Notes under the pieces: model-generated
What the model saw: the letters and a program-made list of their open reading frames with translations, nothing else
Told to the model about the DNA's origin: nothing
Database searches by the model: none
From: Linnemannia elongata
Taxonomy: Eukaryota; Mortierellomycota; Mortierellomycetes; Mortierellales; Mortierellaceae
DNA: 64,000 nt
Direction of reading: 5' to 3'
Assembly (NCBI GenBank): GCA_036320915.1
Contig: JAXBDG010000012.1
Coordinates: 1,538,501-1,602,500 of the forward strand
Part shown: positions 1 to 12,714 of the stretch, piece after piece
Layout: every line of letters starts with the position of its first letter
Position numbering within the stretch: position 1 is the first letter of the stretch
Program-made: the position numbers and the translations under genes

Positions 1-3000
1 ACAAGACGAAATACCCCTGCCTCTATCTCGACGACCAACCTTTCGGCCACAACCTCGCCTACCCCTTCTCCGACGACTCCCGTTGCCACCAACTCTACCA
101 CCAACACCATCACCTCCTGGTCAACCGATGATTCGATCAAATCCAACTCTAGGATCGCCTCCTCCTCCGCACACTCGCCAAAATCCCGAGCCTCCCGTAA
201 GTCCCTCAATCCCCCCTGCTTCTTTCTCATTCCCCTTTGTTGCCTGAATGGGTACAGTACAATGAGCCTTCAATTGAAAGCGGGATCATTATTTCTCTTG
301 ACTCTCACTGGGCCTTTCTCCTTGAACTCAATTGAGTGACGGGGGAAGAGGAACGTATTATTTTTTTTCGGTCACACCAACCAAGAAAGGCAGCTTGTGA
401 GAAATGGAAGAGAAATAGGAAGAGAAGGGGTTTCTTTTTCGATTACTCAGTTCTCAGGTTTTTTTTCTTCTTTTTTTTCCATTGCACGTTGTATTTACAT
501 GTGTCTCCGTCCCAGGTTATGGTTGTTGTTGTTCATGTGTGTATGTTGAACAGTGTATATGTGTCTGTTGAGCAGCGTGTGTGAAGAAGGTTTTCCTTTC
601 GCTTCGTATTTTTTTTGTTATTGTGTTTGCGCACCCACCACCTATCGTTGTTGAGCTGCTCTCTTTTTCTCGTTCCTTCTTGCCATCCTCTCCTGTTCGT
701 TCAGTCACTCCGAATTGGCCCTGTTCTGGGATGGGCCTTGAAGACCAGGGTCAAGCGGGCATGAGAGCGATTCCAGAGAAACAGAGAGCACATTTGGCTT
801 CACGAGAAGAACGAATCGTTTGTGTTCTTGTTGTTCTTTGTGTATACTGGTGATGGGAAGTGGATAAGAAGAGCAGCGCCACTCACTTACTTATCCTTCG
901 GTTGATTGAATGTCATTACCCCTCTCAACCTTCCGTACTGGTTTTCTACATGATCATCATTGAGCACGGAGTAGCCAAAAAAAAAAGCGCATTGAGGTTC
1001 CAGACAACACAAAACAGCACAATGCACATTGTCATTGTTTGTTTTGTTTGTGTGCATATATGTATATGTGCCATCGAAATAAGTGCGATAACGCAAAGAA
1101 ATAAGAGATGCGGTCCGCTGTGCAGAGCACCTCTCAATCCCCATCCCTTATTTTTCTCTCTCTCTTCTCCCTTATACATTTTTTTCACTCTCCCGTCCTC
1201 TAGCAGTTATTTTGTCCCTTTTACTCTCCTCTCCCCCTTTTACCATTCCGATTGCTCACGGCGTGCCTGTCTGTGTATGATTTTCACTCAGACTGTTATG
1301 CCTGTGTTGCTGCTTTTATTTATTGCCAGCGGGAAGGGCAGGACCTGCAGCGTTGACTGCACAATTCAACGCTGTGCAATGTGGTATTCTGCAGGACATA
1401 ATTTTCTTCCCGCCAATGCCAATGCAACAATCTGCAAAAACAACAAAACAAAGACAAACGACTAAACACAAAACATAAACAGCCCAATGGTAACTGGCTC
1501 CCCCCCTTTTTTGTACCGGACATACACATTCCGGTACATACTCACTCCAAACATTCACACCTTAAGTTGTTTATTCGACTCGAAAAAAAAGTAGAAGAAA
1601 AAAGACAAAGAAAAGCAAAATATGTTTCTGTGTCACCCTCGACTTCCCATTGGAGCAACTTTACGGACACAGACAAAATCCCAGGCTTGCTTTTTAACTT
1701 TGTTGCATGATATGCATACTAACTAACCAGTTTCTGTCCCACCTGTGTCTGTATTTGTTTCCCCCTATTCCCCTTCCCCTCTCTGACAGGAAAGAGGCGC
1801 CGTTCGGCTGTCAGTTCGCGCAATACAACAGACCATGACCTTCCCGACTCTATCAGTTCACCAGTCGCTATGTCTTCGCCCTCGGCCGAGTTCTCATCCA
1901 ACATACCTGACTCTACAATGCTGTGGCTCACTTCCCCCAATGCCATCATGCAGTCTTTAATGGATGCGGCCGATCCAGACCTTTATGCATACAAGGACCC
2001 CTTTGCAGTGGACGACGTCACTCCATCCCCAGCTATTCTTAGGGAGCTCGTGGGCTTCTACATCCAATACATGCACCCAATCCATGGTCTTGTAGACCCT
2101 CAGGCGCCTGATTTCTGGACAAGGCTGGACCTTCCAATGGAGCCCAAGGTTGCCTCGATCGTTTACGCCATGTGCACGATCGGGGCCATCTTCAAGTCGT
2201 CTACTCCAAGTCCGGGCATACGAGACGACCTTGTGTATGAATTCTACAGACGGACATGGACTCTCAAGGACGAGCGGCCGCGGGACATCGTCACCATCCA
2301 AACAATCTTGATCATGCACAGTTTCTTCGACCTTACTAGCCAGGTAGACGAAGCCAACTCGTCGTTTCGTCTTATGGCCGAAATCGCCGACGAGATCGAG
2401 CTGGGAGCCCATGTGCTGGAGTTGACCCATCGGGAGAAGCTTTCCAAGGAAGACATTCTTGTGCGGAATACATGGAGGCTATTTGTTTGGAACGAAGTTA
2501 TGGGCTTCATGATATCTAAACAGAGCAGCAAAGTCGTTGTAAGTGCCTCTTTTTTGTTTCTTTCCAGGTTGCCCGCACTATCTGAGTATCGGACGGACAT
2601 TTAATGAGTCTCTCTAATTTTCTTATCACATAGCCGACAAAAGACCTGTCAAATAGTGCCTTGGATGTGCGGCTGGACGAAGTACCGGGATCAAAGACAC
2701 CCATCGCTGAAGTCGTCCACTATCACCTCGGTAATCTGTTCAAGATATTCCAGTCGATTACCAGAATTAAGTTGCCCATGTCTCCACGTGACCTTCATGC
2801 CGTCACCAACATTCTGGATGCATTCACAGCCTGGCACAACGGCCTCCCCAAGCACCTACGCGGCCCAGGTTCTCGGACGACGTTTGCCAGTGGGAAGGGC
2901 ACAGTCTCACCGTCAGCCTACACACTCGACCTCTACTTTCGTCTGGGTCATATCCTGCTTCTGAATAGTCTCCCGTCCTCCGTCCGATCAAGTCCAACAG

Positions 3001-6000
3001 GTCTGGGTCCAAGACGAGAGTCTCCTTTGAGGATTCTGGCTACTTGTGCTAACGGCATCACAGCGACTGTAGGCGATCTGATCAAAGAGCCAGAGCTGCG
3101 GAACTACTGCATGGCCCACGGATTGCGTTGTCTGGCGGAGGCGGCTATGCTCCAGTTAGCCAACTCCAAGGAACTCGATCCCGCCATTTCGACACCAGCT
3201 AAAGTGAACTTTATGAAGACCCTGTGGTGCATACGACAGTTCAATTTTGCCCTGCCGCTGGACGTACTCAACCTGACCCTAGCTCCTTTTGATACCGTTG
3301 GCAAGATTCCGTCGTCATCCTCGAATCAAGACATCACCCAGATGGAGTTGTCCAAAGGTGGGTCAAAAACGAAGTGTCTGTATGTTAATGCTGTTGAGTT
3401 GTTTTGCCACCATTTCTAACTATCCGCTCATTTAATTGCAATGCCAGTAGAGGCTTTCCGCCCACGGACATCATCCGTTTCAAGTGTGTCGATGGAGTCT
3501 CCGGTATTTTCTGCACCACCAAGGGCCAAGCGCGACATCTCTTTGGCGTCCGACTACAGTTCATCGACAACGTCGGCACAGGAAGGTTCCCACCCAACAA
3601 TATACGAGGCAGATGAGCCAGACACAAAGCATGTCATCAGAATAGCTCCTGTCAGCCCCCTACAGGATGGTGCTGCTGCGTCATTACTCGCTCTTTCTCT
3701 CGAGTCTCCGACAACTCTCCAGAGTCGAGAAACAACTGCCTTAGCCTGCAGTCGTCCTCCGGAAGGTCCGCTAGATGGGGTGGAGGTGCTGACGAGTCAG
3801 ACGCAATTACTAGCTCGGGATGAGTACGAAGGCGACCGATCTCGCTCCTCATCCATATCTGTACTTTCACTCAGGACAGAGAGTCCAACCGCTCACCTTG
3901 TCTCCTTCAGCGATGTCCAGTCCCATCCTGTCACGGGCCAGCGCTCATCCTTGCCGCCACCAACGAGACGTGAGCCTGCGGATTCACATTCTCTTCATAT
4001 ACAAGACTACCGACCCCCATCAGACACTCACCCTCACCCTCTCTCGCCCCGACAATCTCGCGCAGACCTACAACGCCCATTATATCACCGATCCACGAAC
4101 ACCTTCCCACCGCTACATCATGAGAGCTCACGGACAAGCCACGACGGTTATCATCGTAGAGGTGCCCCAGCACATGACGATGGTTATCATTCTCGAGCCC
4201 CAATGGTCCTTCCTTCTTCCTCATCTACTGGATCGGCGTGGCCTTCGGAGTTACCCGGTACTGAGCTTTATGGTCCGGGACGGTCGTTTCATTTTGAGGG
4301 GGATTCTGATCTCCCTAGATCCGATCAACAACGACCGCCTAATTTTTCATCGACTTCGAGTGCCTGTGGTGCTCCAGTATCTCACGATAGAGATTTCATG
4401 ACTGGATCAAGTCGTTCTCTGCTGGCCAGTGAACGCCAAGACACCAGCAGTACCCAGTATGGAAGACATGGCGAGTCGCATCAACACGGACAGACACTGT
4501 GGAAATCTGCGTCTGAGCTTTCAAATCAAACTTCTGGTTCTCATACCCGCCCTAAAGAACACGATCAGCGGAGCCCAAGAGAGACACGACACCTACGAGA
4601 GATAGGACCGCAGAGTAACACAGGTCGGGAGATGGATACATACCGGACCCAGCAACAAGTCTCCGAGTTTCACGATCCGCCCTCGTCTCGTCGTCATGGC
4701 CATCATCATCCTTCCCATCACTTGGACCCAAGATTTGCTGGTGAGCAGGATCCTAGGAGAATGTTCTCTTCTGCACAGCATACCGACAGTTATTCTTCGT
4801 CCGGCGTGGCAACGATTGCCTCGCATTTGAGTCCAGAGTACGCAGAGAGAGCATTAGCACAAGGGGTGACGTCTTTTCCTGCGGATAGACGGAGGGAGCT
4901 ACCGCTCGGTTCTCAGGACACTGCATCACCACCCTCGCACCGACTGGACCCAGATATTATACATACCCGCTTGGAGTTTGAGACGCGCATGGAAGAGCAA
5001 GCTCGACTCCGACATCATCATCAACAACAGCAGCGCCACCATGCGTACCATCGACACTCTATAGACGAGAGCGTGATGAGCCTCTCGGCCGACTCCGCTC
5101 GCACGCCCTTAGAGCCGCTCAATCGAGGGGATGTCACGAAGATGGGGTTGTATGAACAGGAGTCGTCCCAGAGTGTTGTCGACATGAGTTCACCTCCATG
5201 GTCTATCTCGCCTCAATCGACAGCAGCAAGACCTATTGCGATGCCGAGTAGTCGAACCGGCAGCAGAAGATCTTCGGCAGTGGTCTGGCAGGAGTCGCCC
5301 CGGTTCCGAGAAGCCCTGAGTCGTGATCGTGGGACAGGATCTGGTTCTGAAGAGCCTTTTCTGAGCGGTGGTGGTAGCAGTAGTCAGGATAAGGGGAGTA
5401 AGTCATCAGAAGCTCGCTCGGAACTGACGCCGTCAGTGCATGCGGGACGGAAACGGCCCTCGGTCTCGATGTATGCAAATGCAGGGGATGAGGAGGCTGC
5501 TCCTCCTCGGAGTAGAAGTGGTGGCACCGTGACGGATTCAGGACAAGCCTATATGCAGAGGAGGCCTGACTCTGGGCCGAAGGTACCGTTGGAAAGTGGG
5601 AGTGTTTCCTCTTACAGAGCGGTGGCCACGTACCACTTGAATCCATTGCATCAGGACGGACAGGGCGGTTCTCGGCTTTCGGAGAGGCGTCAGGGTGGTA
5701 CTACTCATGCGATAGAGCGACAGGAACAAGGCGTGGGATTGGGATTGTCCGGTATCACGCCGCCCATGGGGCATGCCCAGCCTGAGTTTCTGAGAGACCA
5801 GCAGCAGCAGCTTCCTCTCGGCAGCGAGCAGCACCCTCCTGCGGATTATCATCGTCAGTATCGTTCCACCGAGCATTCCCAGCAAGGCAGACCATTGGAG
5901 AGACATCAGCCCTATCCGCTCTATCGGCCAATGTATCCTCCACCTCCACCGTCTCATTCACAACAGGACGATGTCCGTCTCTACCGCAGTCAGGAGATAC

Positions 6001-6254
6001 CGCCAAGCTATGATCCTGCGTTATCATCTCACTCGCGACCACAAAATCGTTCGATGCCGATACCTCATTCTGTAGGACTTATCCAGTCGATATCCCAACC
6101 ACTGGCGCAACAGGAATGGCCACCAACAGACCTGCGTCCTGTTGCTCTTGGGCCTCCGACCAGCAGGAGTGACATCCATGCAGACGCGGATGAGACGACG
6201 CCTTCGGGGTACTCGGACCTAATACGAGATCCTGTCCGGCGGAAGTTCCGCTAG
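1..6254 (+). CDS. Fungal-specific transcription factor (Zn2Cys6 type), 5' partial
   Basis: Four exons join in phase: <1-196, 1790-2538, 2634-3357 and 3448-6254, giving at least 1491 residues with the N-terminus off the window. Donors are GTAAGT (197, 2539) and GTGGGT (3358). Exons 2-3 encode a helical region with the character of the fungal transcription factor middle homology domain (PF04082): it opens around nt 2040 with LVGFYIQYMHP and runs through HGLVDP and RNTWRLFVWNEV. The zinc cluster would lie upstream of base 1; the RKRRR stretch at the exon 1/2 join may be its basic tail or an NLS. The last exon (about 935 residues) is Ser/Pro/His/Gln-rich and looks disordered, probably an activation or regulatory tail. 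Known of the family: nuclear DNA-binding regulators of metabolism; the target genes here cannot be read. Intron 1 (1593 nt) is very long for a fungus, so an extra exon inside it is possible. Confidence 0.8.
197..1789 (+). other. Long intron 1 of the transcription factor
   Basis: The stretch between donor GTAAGT at 197 and acceptor CTGACAG ending at 1789 is AT/pyrimidine-rich with stops in every frame that matters. The open frames inside it are low complexity. Removing it restores the reading frame exactly (C + GA codon), which is the evidence for it being an intron. Nothing else is seen in it. Confidence 0.6.
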
Positions 6255-6491
6255 ATTTTGGAGGTCTATAACGTGACTGCTAAATAAAAAAATGAAAAGA
6301 AGCATAAAAATGAAGAAAGAGCCTTCCACGAACAAAACACATCTCTTCACACTTCTTCCATTCCGCTTCACCTCCCACACACTTCTCTTCAACGAAGCCA
6401 ATCGAAAACTCAGGAGCAACCGTAGAGAAAAAGGACACGAAGGCAACACACCCAAACTTTCCCTTCTTCTCGGAACAAAGAAACAAACGCG

Positions 6492-6864
6492 ATGAATGCG
6501 CCTGAACAGGATTACGAATTATCCAACAGCAGTGCGACAAGGACTGGAGGAGATCACGATGCAGGCGCAGCTTCTGCTACCCCTGACGCGAACCCCTCCG
6601 TAGCCAGTACCGAGCTCACAGAAGAAGGAGGACGAGGACCTCAGGTGGCACAACAGAACATGCACTATATTGAAGAAACAGGCCGGTGGACGTATACAGA
6701 CGCCGAGGGAGTCTCGTTTGAGTACGACGAGAACTTGAAGGCGTGGTTTCCTATGGTAAGTGCTTTGCCACCCTTGCACAATGAAATGCAGCTACGCGAT
6801 AAATGTGATAATACTGAACAATAAAAATAGAGGCGATAGAGATGGTTGGGTAGAGTTGCGGGAC

Positions 6865-6902
<38 letters not shown>

Positions 6903-8663
6903 AACCATTTGTTGTGGATATCTATCTTGTATGATCTCGATTAGTTTAACGAGCATTTGATTCAGGCACAGCAGTCGGCTTATGGAGAGACGATCCCGGA
7001 CAACTTGGTAAGTCATCTTTTTAACCTTTGTTTGCAATACCTTGCTGATGCTACAAAGAAAGGATAGCGTGACTAGAGGTCTCCAATTACTAACAATCTT
7101 GGTTTTCGAAACAACACCGCTACAATAGGAATCGGTGTATGCAGAGAATGCAAGGCGGCAGAAGCGCAAGAACGACAACACAGACGACATCTACCACGGC
7201 ACTGGAGCCACTAAAAAAACCGCGGGATCCCATTACAATAATAACTTCAATGACGATGACGAGGACGAAGAGGAACAGGACGAGGACCGGGGCGACGCGC
7301 ATGAGATTCTCGGAGTGGATGATTATCCCCCAGGACTGGCGTCGATCCCTGGACAGAGTGATGGATCGAATAATAAGTATGCGAACAAGAAGCAGAAGCA
7401 GCCCAAGGGCAAGGGTGAGCGGAAACCCAAACCGATTTCTTCGGTCTTTGTGACAGGTCTGCCGCTGGACACGGATCTGGAGGAGGTGATGGAGGTGTTT
7501 AAGAAGGGTGGTGTCTTTATGGAGGATGAGAATGGTAAGTGCTTGAACTGAATGGTATATTGAAGTTTCTTTCATCTTGTGATTAACACCTTTAGTTATC
7601 ATCTTTTTAAATATTGAATGACTATATTAATAGAGAAACCAAGGATCAAGTTGTACACCAACAGTCAAGGACAGAGGAACGGTGAAGGATTGGTGACATA
7701 CCTTCGCCCTGAATCCGTGGCGCTGGCAATAGATCTCCTGGATAATACCGAGTACCGGCCGGGAGTCGAGAAGGGCCGCATCCGTGTTCAGCAGGTAACA
7801 CTTTTTTTTTGTAGCTTGGATCAGTTCGATATTTGGCCGCGTGCGCTGATTAATGTTGAGACTGACGTCTTGTTCGTGGTATTATTTTATGCGAAATATA
7901 GGCACAGTTCAAGGAGAAGGAGCGGACGGCGACGCCAGCGGGGTTGGCGGACGAGCGCAAGAAGAAGGTTCAGAAGAAGTACCAAAAGCTGGAAAAGAAA
8001 CTGGACTGGTTTGATGATGAGAACTTGGTCAAGGCAGACAAGTGGAACAAGGTGTGCATTCTCAAGCACATGTTCACCCTGCAGGAACTCGAAGCCGATC
8101 CGACACTGTTGTTAGATCTGAAGGAGGACATTCGTGAGGAGTGTGAAAAGGTCGGCGAGGTCACTAATGTCATTATCTACGACGTAGGTTTTTCTGTCGT
8201 TTTTTTTTGTTGTCGTTTTTTTTGTTGTTGTTGTTTTTGTTGCTGATAGCGAATTTGCTGTATGGTAAGCATGTAATATCATTAACCGCCGTTGTTTTTA
8301 TTCGTTATTCATTATTCATTATCATTATAGCATCACCCAGAGGGAGTGGTGTCGGTGAGGTACAAGGACAAAGAATCGGCAGAACTCTGTGTGAAGCTGA
8401 TGTCGGGACGGTTCTTTGCGGGTCAGCGTGTCGTCGCCGAGATCTATGATGGCCATACCAAGTATGAGTCGCAAAAATCGAAAGAGGAGCTGGAGGAAGA
8501 GGAGAAGCAGCGGTTGGATCGCTATGCCAAGTGGCTTGAGGCTGAGGAGGAGAGGAGTAAAGCTGAGAGAGGGGTGGGTCTTGGTTCCGGTTCTAGCTCT
8601 GGAGGTGGTGAAGTGGATGGAGAAGGCGAAGGGAAGATTGCAGCAGATGCACCCACTCCATGA
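6492..8663 (+). CDS. Tat-SF1 / Cus2-like U2 snRNP-associated splicing factor
   Basis: Six exons (6492-6755, 6966-7007, 7129-7534, 7634-7794, 7902-8183, 8331-8663) give 495 residues. The N-terminal part has the WTYTDAEG...KAWFPM block typical of Tat-SF1 proteins (residues ~65-88). A first RRM starts near residue 206 (SSVFVTGLP) and includes KPRIKLYTN. A second RRM-like domain (residues ~340-425) is a U2AF-homology motif: it carries RFF at 412-414, the Arg-x-Phe signature that binds tryptophan ligand motifs. Yeast Cus2 and human HTATSF1 bind SF3B1 and the U2 snRNA stem-loop IIa region in pre-spliceosome assembly; the same nuclear role is inferred. The gene starts 238 bp after the preceding stop. 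The first intron contains a run of 34 T residues (6866-6899). Length is between yeast Cus2 and human HTATSF1. Confidence 0.88.
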
Positions 8664-8892
8664 TTGTCGATTCTTGATTGTTGAGGGGTTGGGCTGATAA
8701 TAAAACAAGAACCAGCCCACACGATTTTTTTTGATAGAGCGTGTGATCAGGAAAAGCTGGCGTTCTCTGTATGTTTGATATCCAACCGCTGAGATATCTT
8801 GTAAGTTTACCTTACGTTTCCTTACTGTATTTATTGTGAATGGTCGAGTAATCACATGGAGACCTTACAAGTGGCCGATAGGGATGGTTGAG

Positions 8893-8976
8893 TGTTCAAT
8901 TGGTAGGACGCTTTCCGTCTATCCCATTTATTCTTCACTTGGTATATTTCACCCTATGCCGTTGTCCAATTGAACA
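8893..8976 (+). repeat. Foldback with tRNA D-arm-like sequence
   Basis: Perfect 11-bp arms TGTTCAATTGG (8893-8903) and CCAATTGAACA (8966-8976), 62 nt apart. The left arm continues TTCAATTGGTAG, like the D-arm of a tRNA. No B box or acceptor stem completes a tRNA. Confidence 0.5.
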
Positions 8977-9340
8977 AACCAAACCCAAGCCCGGTTGGTT
9001 GCTTATTTTTTTCTCAAATGTTTTTTTTTCTTGCTTGACGTAAACATGAGTGGGGACAAAACGAAAAGCAAAAAAAAAAGGGAGAGATCCGTTGGACCCT
9101 GGAAACGTTAACTATTTTAGTGACAAAGAAAACACCATACCTCCACAACAAACTATCAACATATCACTTTTTTTTTAAACTCCTCTTCATCATCCCCTCC
9201 CATTCCCTCCCCCATCAACTATCCTCTTTTGAGCAATTGGCTCATAAGTATGGGCACAAGAGATACAGGGTTAAAACAACATACAAGGTAAAAGACGATC
9301 TTCACGAATCCTTCCTGCCTTCCTTTCCCTATTGCCGATT

Positions 9341-9373
<33 letters not shown>

Positions 9374-10748
9374 GTGCTTATTTAGACCCGAACACTAATC
9401 TAATTCGCAGAAAAAAAAAAGGAAAGGGGTGAAGGATTGGGGGTTTTTTTATGCATGACAAAGTAGTACAGCAGATGGGACTAAGGAGAATTTTCCAGGA
9501 GGGCTCGCGAATGGAGGGGGGTGCTCGGAGAGGACGAGAGAGGAAGTGGGTGGAGAAGAGAAGAGGAGGGTAAAAATAGGCGATCTAACGATGAAGATAA
9601 TGGGCGGTGAAAAGAGATTGAGAACGACATAAAGAGTGAGGAGTGGCGAGGAAAAAGTAAATAAAATAAAGCAGGAGAGATGATGAAGACTACAGACAAG
9701 CCAATGCAGGCAGGGAAAGATAAACCTCCGAGAAGACATTCGGCAGAAAATGTTGAAAGAAAGGGAGGAGGAGGAGGAAGGGGGGTTTTTTTTGAGGACT
9801 GTTAACGTAATGACCTTGGATCACTCTAAATAAAAAGAGGGCAGTGCAAGGGTATGCAAAAAACGGGGTGAACCTTATGGTGCTTAGCACAGTCTGACCG
9901 ACGCTACTGAAGTTTGTTTTTGTTGTCGGATTGAGCCTTTAAAACCATCTTTTCGCAACTGCAATTGGGAGATGTGACAACAAGCAATTCCATTGTCGTG
10001 ATGTGGATTTTGGACTTGAAGGATCCCTTCGTCCGTTCATCCATGCTCTCGCTCTCTTCTCTTTGGTCATAGAGTTAAGTACGGTGGAACTAGTACATCA
10101 GCAAATTATGGGCAAAAAACATGGAGGTTTAAACACCAGAACAACCAGTGGAATGCATGGACATCCGATAAAAAAGGAATAAGGGACAGGTCCGAGGAGT
10201 TCGAGGAGAACAAGACTCCTAAAGAAAGGGAAAGAATGTAAACGTTGTCCGTATTAGCGAGCAAGGGAGGAAGTAAAGTCTTGGTGCTGGATGTTGGATG
10301 TGGTGAAGGAAAACGAAGGAAGGGGTCTATGAGAAGGTTCGTCTCCTTGCGCTGAGTGTAGTGGAGAAGAAAATGCCTGGATGTGAGTGAGGGATTCAGT
10401 CCGTGAGGCGCCAGTCTTGGAACCCCTTCGTTCTCAACAACATATACATACATCACTCATACATAGAGAAGATGCGATTGGTTGGTAGGAGACCAAGTAA
10501 GAAGGGGAAGAGAAAAGACGATGATAAAAAAGAGGGGCTAAGGGGCTCAGTGCTTTGGATCATAAGGGGGTGTCTTCCTTGGTGCCCCAACCCAAACTGG
10601 AGCTGGAAAATACTCAGTTCGTCTCATATTTGCTTGTATCCAATACCTATACACACGGACATGTACGACAACAACAACAGCAACCTCAGCAGCAAGGAAT
10701 GCTTAGAAAAAGGGGAACTAGATTATCGTTAGTTGCTCGCCATTAAGG

Positions 10749-10756
10749 TATAAAAA
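10749..10756 (+). promoter_or_regulatory. TATA box of the propeller gene
   Basis: TATAAAAA lies 91-98 bp before the ATG at 10847 and is followed by pyrimidine-rich leader DNA, a good fit to a core promoter with a 40-70 nt 5' UTR. Confidence 0.55.
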
Positions 10757-10846
10757 GAGAACCTCTCTTCCTCGCTTTTTATTCTTCTTCTTCTTCATCC
10801 TCACTTCTCTTTCATACCTCCTTCACACAACATACACACACTTACA

Positions 10847-11950
10847 ATGCGTGTCCTCTCATCTCTCTTATCGCTGTTGTTCATTCAGTCTATCGCCACT
10901 GCCCTCCCAATCACCAGTGTGCCGGCACCCCACGCCGCCAGTCGCTATGTGATCGAGAACCCCCTCCCGCCCGCCGTGCAGACCCACGAAGTCATCCGCG
11001 TCGCCGACACCAACGTCATTCTCATCTCCCAAATGTCCAACAGTGTTCTCCTCAAGGCCACTGTCGACGACCGCGGTGTCATCCAGGACATTGGTGCCTT
11101 CCAACTCGGCCAAGAAACCTCTGCCCTCCACGGACTGGCTCTTTCCAAAACGAATCCCGGAATGGTCTGGGTGACCTTGCAAAAGGACAACAAGCTGGTC
11201 TTGCTCGACCCTGTCGTGAGCTCCGTCACAGAAGCTCCCAAAGTCCTCAAGGAAATCGATGTCCCCGCTCCCGGTCTGGGACCTCATTATGTCGGCGAGT
11301 ATGGTGATGAGGTCTGGTCAACCCTTCAGGATAGTTCGGAGGTGCTCCGGATTAATTACAACAACCCTTCGGACTATACCATCTATACAGGACTCCCTCG
11401 TCCCATCTTTATTGCCCAACACCCAGATAACGACAAGTTCTACACGGGCGAGGACAACTCAGCCTCGATCATGAAGATTGACCCAGCAACCGGCACCACC
11501 ACCCAGTTGTCTATCCCCGACACCGCCGGCAAGACCCCCGTCGGCCTCATTGCTGGTCCCAAGGGCAACGGCATCTGGTTCACCCTCCTCGGCGACGCGA
11601 CCCAGGGCACAGGCACTATTGGAAATCTCCACGCCGACGACACCATTACCTACCACAAACTGTCCTCCTCCCCCCTGAGCGAAAAGGCAGCCCTGTTGCA
11701 CTTGGCATTCGACCCCGAGGCCGAGACCAACTACACACTCTGGCTTCTCGCCTCGTCGATCATCAACAGCAATGCGCTTGACATGATCATCAAGGTTACG
11801 TTTGACGCCGGGTGGACCAAGATTGTGTCGGAGGACATTGTTGTTACGCCGACGCAATTGAACAAGGCTCATAGGATCTTGGTTACCAAAACTAATGTCT
11901 TTGCGACCGAGTTGGCTTCGTCCAAGTTGGTTTCTTACTACACCTTGTAA
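10847..11950 (+). CDS. Secreted beta-propeller protein (SMP-30 / streptogramin-lyase-like)
   Basis: Single exon, 367 residues. Residues 1-19 form a signal peptide (MRVLSSLL followed by a hydrophobic core, cleavage near ATA-LP). The mature part repeats short beta-strand blocks such as HGLALSKTNPGMVWVTLQKDNKLVLLD, HPDNDKFYTGEDNSASIMKIDPATG and KGNGIWFTLLGDA..GTIGNL, the pattern of a six-bladed propeller as in virginiamycin B lyase (Vgb) and SMP-30/gluconolactonase families. Related fungal proteins are extracellular and mostly uncharacterised; a lactonase or lyase activity is possible but catalytic residues cannot be placed with confidence. A TATA box lies about 95 bp upstream. The GC-rich third codon positions contrast with the flanking AT-rich DNA, supporting a well-expressed gene. 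Confidence 0.75.
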   Translation: MRVLSSLLSLLFIQSIATALPITSVPAPHAASRYVIENPLPPAVQTHEVIRVADTNVILISQMSNSVLLKATVDDRGVIQDIGAFQLGQETSALHGLALSKTNPGMVWVTLQKDNKLVLLDPVVSSVTEAPKVLKEIDVPAPGLGPHYVGEYGDEVWSTLQDSSEVLRINYNNPSDYTIYTGLPRPIFIAQHPDNDKFYTGEDNSASIMKIDPATGTTTQLSIPDTAGKTPVGLIAGPKGNGIWFTLLGDATQGTGTIGNLHADDTITYHKLSSSPLSEKAALLHLAFDPEAETNYTLWLLASSIINSNALDMIIKVTFDAGWTKIVSEDIVVTPTQLNKAHRILVTKTNVFATELASSKLVSYYTL

Positions 11951-12637
11951 GCACGAGGTACATCCTTCATATAACAGAACATTTACATATATAATAAACA
12001 TCTTGGAACGACGAAGAAGTAGTGTACTTCTTCCATCCCACCTCTATTTCAATTCTTTCAAATATGTTTATGTGGAGTACGTGGTTGAAGATTTTTTAAG
12101 CTTGTGCATGTACATTCACGAGTATGTTCTTACGTACCCAGTGCGCATATTTTCTGATCTCAGTTCTTATTGCAGGACAGGAAGGAACAAATGATATTGC
12201 CTTTTCCTGTTGACGATTATTCAAGCACCTCGCTTACCCACATCCTACATAGCAAAAATATCCCTTTTCCCATCGCCGCTCGTGAAAGATACAAGAGCAT
12301 GTTTACGAATGCGCATAATTTTTTTCTTGACCTCCGCCTCGGGTCATGTCTGCAAACTGCCTGGGTGTGTGTAGACGTGTGGGTGGATTTTAGGCATCTA
12401 TTGCAAAAAGTACACGGAGTTTGTCTGTCGATCGTACCGACAACGACGGAGTTTTGGTTTTGTGTTGGGTCCAATATGTCAAAAAACTATTTTTGACGTA
12501 CTTTCTTGGTCCTTGCTGTTATGAGGGACTATAGGAGGCAGAACTGTAACTGGTGAAAAAAAGCCTAGGTGAATAAAACGTACTTAGCACGCTATGGTGT
12601 ACAGAACGAGGACGCGTCGACGACACACATTGTTTGT

Positions 12638-12714
12638 TTCTCCCTCACTTCTCCCTCACTTCTCCCTCACTTCTCCCTCACTTCTCCCTCACTTCTCCCT
12701 CACTTCTCCCTCAC
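12638..12714 (+). repeat. 11-bp minisatellite, 7 copies
   Basis: Seven exact tandem copies of TTCTCCCTCAC, followed by a degenerate eighth. Because 11 is not a multiple of 3 all three forward frames read through as Ser/Pro/Leu/His strings; these are not genes. Confidence 0.95.

Larger units (their letters stand above)
8664..10846. other. Intergenic gap, no gene seen
   Basis: About 2.2 kb of AT-rich, low-complexity DNA. It holds a 30-nt T run (9342-9371) and a tRNA-sized inverted repeat (8893-8976). Open frames on the minus strand around 9449-9890 and 10106-10456 are Ser/Pro/Phe-rich translations of purine-rich DNA and lack any domain character. Confidence 0.6.

Noticed and set aside
860..1465. 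201-codon plus-strand ORF in the first intron of the transcription factor
   Set aside because: Low-complexity translation with no domain; the flanking exons join in phase without it.
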